Part shown: in pieces, positions 60,466 to 64,000 of the stretch
Position numbering within the stretch: position 1 is the stretch's first letter
How the letters are laid out: each line of letters opens with the position of its first letter
Notes under the pieces: generated by a model
Told to the model about the DNA's origin: nothing
Database searches by the model: none
Seen by the model: the letters and a program-made list of their open reading frames with translations, nothing else
Translations under genes and position numbers: made by a program
Assembly (NCBI GenBank): GCA_910574195.1
Contig: CAJTBF010000001.1
Location: 124,001 to 188,000, forward strand
Length of the DNA: 64,000 nt
Direction: 5' to 3'
Source of the DNA: Lachnospiraceae bacterium
GTDB lineage: Bacteria > Bacillota > Clostridia > Lachnospirales > Lachnospiraceae

Positions 60466-61028
60466 ATCTCTTCCTTTCCCGTTTTTTCCAGAAAAACGTG
60501 CTTGTTTGTCTTATAAACTTTCTCTTTCAGAAGCGTAAAACCAAGCTTTCCCACATAGGAAAAATCGGTATCCTTTGCGGCTTCCACAATAATCACCGTA
60601 TCTTCATATACCAGGGACGAACCGGCCAGATAATCCAGAACCTCCTTCTCCAGTTCCTGCCGATAAGGCGGATCCAGAAAAATGTAATCAAATGTTTTTG
60701 TTCCTTCCAGCTGCATCATCGCCATCCGTACATCCTGGTTCATAAGAACGGCCCGCTTTGTCAGACCGGTGTGTGTCAGATTTTCCCGAATACAAGCCAT
60801 CGCTTTGGGATTCTTTTCGACAAATACCGCCTCCTTCGCTCCCCGGCTCAGCGCTTCAATTCCAATCCCGCCGCTGCCGCTGAACAAATCAAGAAAAATG
60901 CAGCCATACAGATAGGGAGCGATCATATTGAACAGCGTTTCTTTGATCCGATCCGTTGTAGGTCTCGTATCCATACCGTCCAGAGTCTTCAATTCCAATC
61001 TTTTTGCGCTGCCTGCAATTACTCTCAT
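60459..61028 (-). CDS. rsmD: 16S rRNA (guanine966-N2)-methyltransferase RsmD
   Basis: The 189-residue enzyme has [18 protein letters not shown], the [15 protein letters not shown] segment, the SAM motif [20 protein letters not shown] and the catalytic LDPPY. It methylates G966 of 16S rRNA. The position before coaD and downstream of recG and a spore-protein gene is the usual Clostridial order. Confidence 0.95.
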   Translation of the reverse strand: MRVIAGSAKRLELKTLDGMDTRPTTDRIKETLFNMIAPYLYGCIFLDLFSGSGGIGIEALSRGAKEAVFVEKNPKAMACIRENLTHTGLTKRAVLMNQDVRMAMMQLEGTKTFDYIFLDPPYRQELEKEVLDYLAGSSLVYEDTVIIVEAAKDTDFSYVGKLGFTLLKEKVYKTNKHVFLEKTGKEEIC

Positions 61029-61169
61029 CTACCATACCTCTTCCTAAAATACAAACGTGGATACTTGATCTCTTTCGCATCTTTTTTCTCCCGCCGTTCT
61101 CCATCTTCCGGTTAAAAATAAATCGGCCGGAGAGAAAAACAGAAAATGAACTAGAAAAAATTTTAGCAG

Positions 61170-61205
61170 AAAAAAGCACTCAGGTCAAATCCTAAGTGCT
61201 TTTTT
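61170..61205. terminator. Terminator after the SASP gene, functional on both strands
   Basis: AAAAAAGCACT (61170-61180) pairs perfectly with AGTGCTTTTTT (61195-61205) around a 14-base loop. On the minus strand it begins about 54 bases beyond the SASP stop and separates that gene from rsmD. Confidence 0.85.
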
Positions 61206-61258
61206 CCTGTTTTTTCTGTTTTACTGCAAAAATAACTCTGGTTTTGCAAACATTTTTG

Positions 61259-61465
61259 TTATTTTCCAGCCATCTGCTTTTCCTGCTGCTCGATCATTTT
61301 CTTCACCATATAACCACCCACAGAACCATTCTGCTTGGAGGTCAGGTCACCGTTATAACCTTCTGTCAGCGGTACTCCCAGTTCGTTTGCTACCTCATAC
61401 TTAAATTTGTCCATTGCACCCTTTGCTTCAGGTACTGCTGTTCGATTAGATGAACGACTTGCCAT
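61259..61465 (-). CDS. Alpha/beta-type small acid-soluble spore protein
   Basis: The start at 61465 (MASRSSNRTAVPEAKGAMDK) follows AAAAAGGAGG. The 68-residue product carries the family cores FKYEVANELGVPL, where the Glu-Val bond is cut by the GPR protease at germination, and GSVGGYMVKKMIEQQE. SASPs coat and protect spore DNA. Expression is expected in the forespore under sigma-G. It stands alone between a terminator and a tandem hairpin array, which shows that the organism is, or recently was, a spore former. Confidence 0.96.
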   Translation of the reverse strand: MASRSSNRTAVPEAKGAMDKFKYEVANELGVPLTEGYNGDLTSKQNGSVGGYMVKKMIEQQEKQMAGK

Positions 61466-61492
61466 TTTTCGTTTCCTCCTTTTGCAACTTTT

Positions 61493-61653
61493 TGTAACTT
61501 TATCGTTACATTCTTCTTTTTTGTTTTGCTGTAACAACTTTCTTTGCTACATTCATGTTTTGGTGTAACAACTCTCTGTGTTACATTTCTGCTTTGCTGT
61601 AACAATCCTTTGTGTTACATTCCTGCTTTGCTGTAACAACTCTTTGTGTTACA
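61493..61653. repeat. Tandem array of TGTAAC-N10-GTTACA hairpins, 34-bp period
   Basis: Four 22-bp inverted repeats start at 61530, 61564, 61598 and 61632, exactly 34 bp apart, joined by spacers such as TTTCTGCTTTGC. A shorter fifth unit lies at 61493-61510. Arms are TGTAAC and GTTACA, with one mismatch in the first full unit. The array occupies most of the 240-bp gap between recG and the SASP start. Its position suits a regulatory region for the SASP gene or an insulating terminator-like array after recG. Confidence 0.85.
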
Positions 61654-61705
61654 TCCATAGTATGTGGAGGAATTATTGTTTTACACTGGAAGTTTCTGGA
61701 AAATC

Positions 61706-63766
61706 TTATAATGTCGCCTCAAACGCATTCTGCTGCCAATTCCGACGCAGCACTTCTCTTATGTTTTTATATTTCGGCTTTTCCAAAACCGGATCTTCTT
61801 CCAGAATCCGGTTCGCGGCCTTTCCGGCTGCCTGCAAAAGCCCGGCATCCTGAAATACATCTCCCAGCCGGAAATCCAGAATCCCACTCTGCCGTATGCC
61901 GAACAGATCTCCCGGACCACGCAGGCGCAAGTCCTCTCCTGCAATAAAGAAGCCATCGTTGGAATGATTCAAAATCTCCAGCCTCTCCTTCGTCTCTTCC
62001 GACCGGGATGCGCTCATAAAAATACAATAAGACTGGTGCTTTCCCCGACCCACACGGCCGCGAAGCTGGTGAAGCTGCGCAAGTCCAAAGCGTTCCGCAT
62101 TCTCGATCATCATTACAGACGCATTGGGCACATCAATTCCCACTTCAATGACCGTTGTGGACACCAGGATTTGAATTTTATTTTGGGAGAAGGCTTCCAT
62201 AATCTCATCCTTTTCCGACTGTTTCATCTTTCCGTGCAGACAGCGGACCACATAGCCGCTTCCCAAAATTTCGGATAGATTTTCGGTATAATCGACCACA
62301 TTTTCTACCTCTAATGTATCGCTCTCCTCCACCATCGGACAGATGATATAGCACTGCCTTCCCATCTGTATCTGTTTTTTCATAAACCGATACGCCGTAT
62401 CCCGGTATCCGGTATCTACCACACAATTTTTGATGGGAAGTCGATTTTTCGGCAGCTCATTGATCACGGAAATATCCAGATCCCCATACACAATCATCGC
62501 CAGCGTGCGTGGAATCGGAGTCGCGCTCATCACAAGAATATGAGGGCATTCCCCCTTTTGCCTGAGCTTTTCCCTCTGTCTCACCCCAAACCGGTGCTGC
62601 TCGTCGGTCACCACCAGCGCCAGGTTCCGATAGATGACGTTCTCCTGAATCAATGCATGAGTCCCGATAATCAACTGCACTTCTCCGGCTGCAATGCGGC
62701 TGCAGGCTTCCCGCTTTTCTTTCGCTTTCATAGAACCGGTCATCAATTCCGGCCGAAGCGAAATCCCATATTGTGCAAACATCCGGCATATGGTGTCAAA
62801 ATGCTGTCTTGCCAATACTTCCGTAGGCGCCATCAAAGCGGCCTGATACCCGTTCAATCCGGCGAACAGCATGGCCAGAAGCGCCACCACCGTCTTTCCG
62901 GAACCCACATCCCCCTGCACCAGCCTGGACATCACATGAATCCCGCACATATCCTGCCGGATCTCCTGCCAGACGGCTTTCTGCGCCCCGGTCAATTCAT
63001 AGGGAAGCTGCTCCAGAAAACGCGCAATCCGGGGGTGTTCCCGAAAACAATACGGATTTCGTACCTGCTCTTCCCGCCCTCTCCTTACGCGGAGCGCCAG
63101 AATGAACAACAAAAATTCTTCAAAAACCAACCGTTTCCTTGCCGCAAAAACAACGTCCTTATTCTCCGGAAAATGAATACCCGAAACGGCCTCTTTAAAA
63201 TCTGCCAGTTCCTGACTTTTCCGCAATTCTTCCGGCAGCAGATCCTCCGCAAAATCTGTTTTCTCCACCGCCTGCTTTACCGCCTTTAGCACGGCATGGT
63301 TCGTAAGCCCTGCCGTCAGCGGATAAACAGGCTGCAGGGAATTTCTTTTTTGTTCGTATTTTACCGCGGGATAAAAAATCTCCGGTTGTTCCATGACAAG
63401 CATCCCCCGCTTTTGTGCGATTCGTCCGCGCAGAGTAATCACACCGCCGCCGGACAGCGTATTTTGCAAAAACGGCATCCGGTACCAGATTACCTTCAAG
63501 GTTCCCGTCAGGTCTTTTACATGGAGCGTTGTGATCTGCATCCGTGGATTTCCCCCTACCTGCACCCTGCCGTAGATCGCACCGGACACCGTCATGATCC
63601 GCCCTTCCTCAAGTTCTGCAACCGTCACCGGATCTTCATAGATATCATATCCCTTTGGATAATAGCGGAGAAGATCTCCTACAGTGCAGATTCCTGCCCT
63701 CTGGAAGATCTTCTCCGACTTTTCCCCGATTCCTTTTAATTCCCGAATCCCGGAACTTTCTTTCAT
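61706..63766 (-). CDS. recG: ATP-dependent DNA helicase RecG
   Basis: The 686-residue protein has the N-terminal wedge/OB region (about 1-170, GIREL KGIGEKSEKIF then ITLRGRIAQKRG) and two helicase domains. Walker A is GDVGSGKTVVALLAM, the DEQH box is VVTDEQHRFGVRQRE, motif III is MSATPIPRTLAM, and motif VI is LHQLRGRVGRGKHQS. RecG regresses stalled forks and processes branched DNA. It lies directly downstream of fakA (23 bases), the common Firmicute order. Confidence 0.97.
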   Translation of the reverse strand: MKESSGIRELKGIGEKSEKIFQRAGICTVGDLLRYYPKGYDIYEDPVTVAELEEGRIMTVSGAIYGRVQVGGNPRMQITTLHVKDLTGTLKVIWYRMPFLQNTLSGGGVITLRGRIAQKRGMLVMEQPEIFYPAVKYEQKRNSLQPVYPLTAGLTNHAVLKAVKQAVEKTDFAEDLLPEELRKSQELADFKEAVSGIHFPENKDVVFAARKRLVFEEFLLFILALRVRRGREEQVRNPYCFREHPRIARFLEQLPYELTGAQKAVWQEIRQDMCGIHVMSRLVQGDVGSGKTVVALLAMLFAGLNGYQAALMAPTEVLARQHFDTICRMFAQYGISLRPELMTGSMKAKEKREACSRIAAGEVQLIIGTHALIQENVIYRNLALVVTDEQHRFGVRQREKLRQKGECPHILVMSATPIPRTLAMIVYGDLDISVINELPKNRLPIKNCVVDTGYRDTAYRFMKKQIQMGRQCYIICPMVEESDTLEVENVVDYTENLSEILGSGYVVRCLHGKMKQSEKDEIMEAFSQNKIQILVSTTVIEVGIDVPNASVMMIENAERFGLAQLHQLRGRVGRGKHQSYCIFMSASRSEETKERLEILNHSNDGFFIAGEDLRLRGPGDLFGIRQSGILDFRLGDVFQDAGLLQAAGKAANRILEEDPVLEKPKYKNIREVLRRNWQQNAFEATL

Positions 63767-63789
63767 AGTAACCCCATTTCGCTGCTGTT

Positions 63790-64000
63790 TTATTCCACAG
63801 AAATAATATAATAATAAATTGGCTGTCCGCCGCTGTGCATATCCACGTCCGCATCCGGATAAAGTTCTGCAATCTCCTGCGCAAACTTCTGCGCATCCTC
63901 TTCCCGGACATCCTCTCCATAATACAGACTGATCAATTCCGTCTCTTCGTCCGTCATCTGTGCCAGCATCTCTTTCGTTGTTGCCTCCAGAGAACGTCCC
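63790..64000 (-). CDS. fakA: DAK2 domain fatty acid kinase subunit FakA (C-terminal end only)
   Basis: The last 69 codons of a gene that enters from the right edge are visible. They contain GRSLEATTKEMLAQMTDEET, LISLYYGEDVREEDA and the ending YPDADVDMHSGGQPIYYYI. This C-terminal pattern, with the G-G-Q-P-x-Y-x-Y motif, belongs to DAK2/YloV (FakA) proteins. FakA with FakB phosphorylates exogenous fatty acids for phospholipid synthesis. Position before recG agrees with the usual order. Confidence 0.88.
   Translation of the reverse strand, partial: GRSLEATTKEMLAQMTDEETELISLYYGEDVREEDAQKFAQEIAELYPDADVDMHSGGQPIYYYIISVE

Noticed and set aside
61493-61653. Possible CRISPR array
   Set aside because: The regularly spaced units are palindromes with nearly identical linkers rather than unique spacers, and no cas genes are present.

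Overview
The window looks like a chromosomal segment of a spore-forming Gram-positive anaerobe of the Lachnospiraceae (Clostridia). The support is: strong AGGAGG-type ribosome sites; an alpha/beta small acid-soluble spore protein and YlbJ; the order fakA-recG-SASP-rsmD-coaD; a short-form HisG with HisZ; a rubredoxin; and an LplABC/YesL sugar-transport cluster. Species cannot be settled from the sequence alone. I saw no rRNA, complete tRNA or CRISPR array.

Layout. Positions 1-6.5 kb are an accessory, eroding stretch. It holds a partial Rpn-type nuclease, two convergent genes that lost their 3' ends at one junction, an AraC regulator divergent from an MFS transporter, a MntA/HepT-like toxin-antitoxin pair with a broken toxin, and a DUF4430 lipoprotein with an ECF S-component that appears to sit under a cobalamin riboswitch. 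Modular hairpin repeats separate these genes. Positions 6.5-14.7 kb are a fructan/sucrose utilisation cluster (GH32, solute-binding protein, two permeases) divergent from a LacI regulator, YesL and a membrane-anchored protein.

Positions 14.8-38.7 kb are a large cell-surface polysaccharide locus. An apparent 13-gene operon runs leftward from a TTGACA-N17-TACAAT promoter at 38.7 kb. It begins with a Gram-positive Pel-type core: a PelD-like c-di-GMP receptor fused to a degenerate SDR domain, PelE, a polytopic GT-C-like protein, a DUF2194 PelA-like protein, PelF and PelG. It continues with a DUF2304 protein, a GT4, a DPM-like GT2, a GT2-pyruvyltransferase fusion, an FrhB-like ferredoxin protein, an ABC exporter and a GT2. 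A SpoIID-like lytic enzyme, two more GT2 genes and a DUF4874/DUF4832 protein follow. My reading is a c-di-GMP-gated exopolysaccharide machine with added lipid-linked-sugar and pyruvyl decoration steps; the chemistry is inference.

Positions 39-64 kb are mostly housekeeping: a PfkB kinase, an aldo/keto reductase, rubredoxin, a compact histidine operon (hisZ-hisG-hisD-hisB and a HisF-like/HisI/HisE fusion) driven by a tandem palindromic promoter, recU, pseudouridine synthases, an SDR, a YgiQ radical-SAM protein, a HAD phosphatase, an rRNA cytosine methyltransferase, an M23 peptidase, pepD, ylbJ, coaD, rsmD, SASP, recG and the end of fakA. A striking 34-bp-period array of hairpins lies upstream of the SASP gene.
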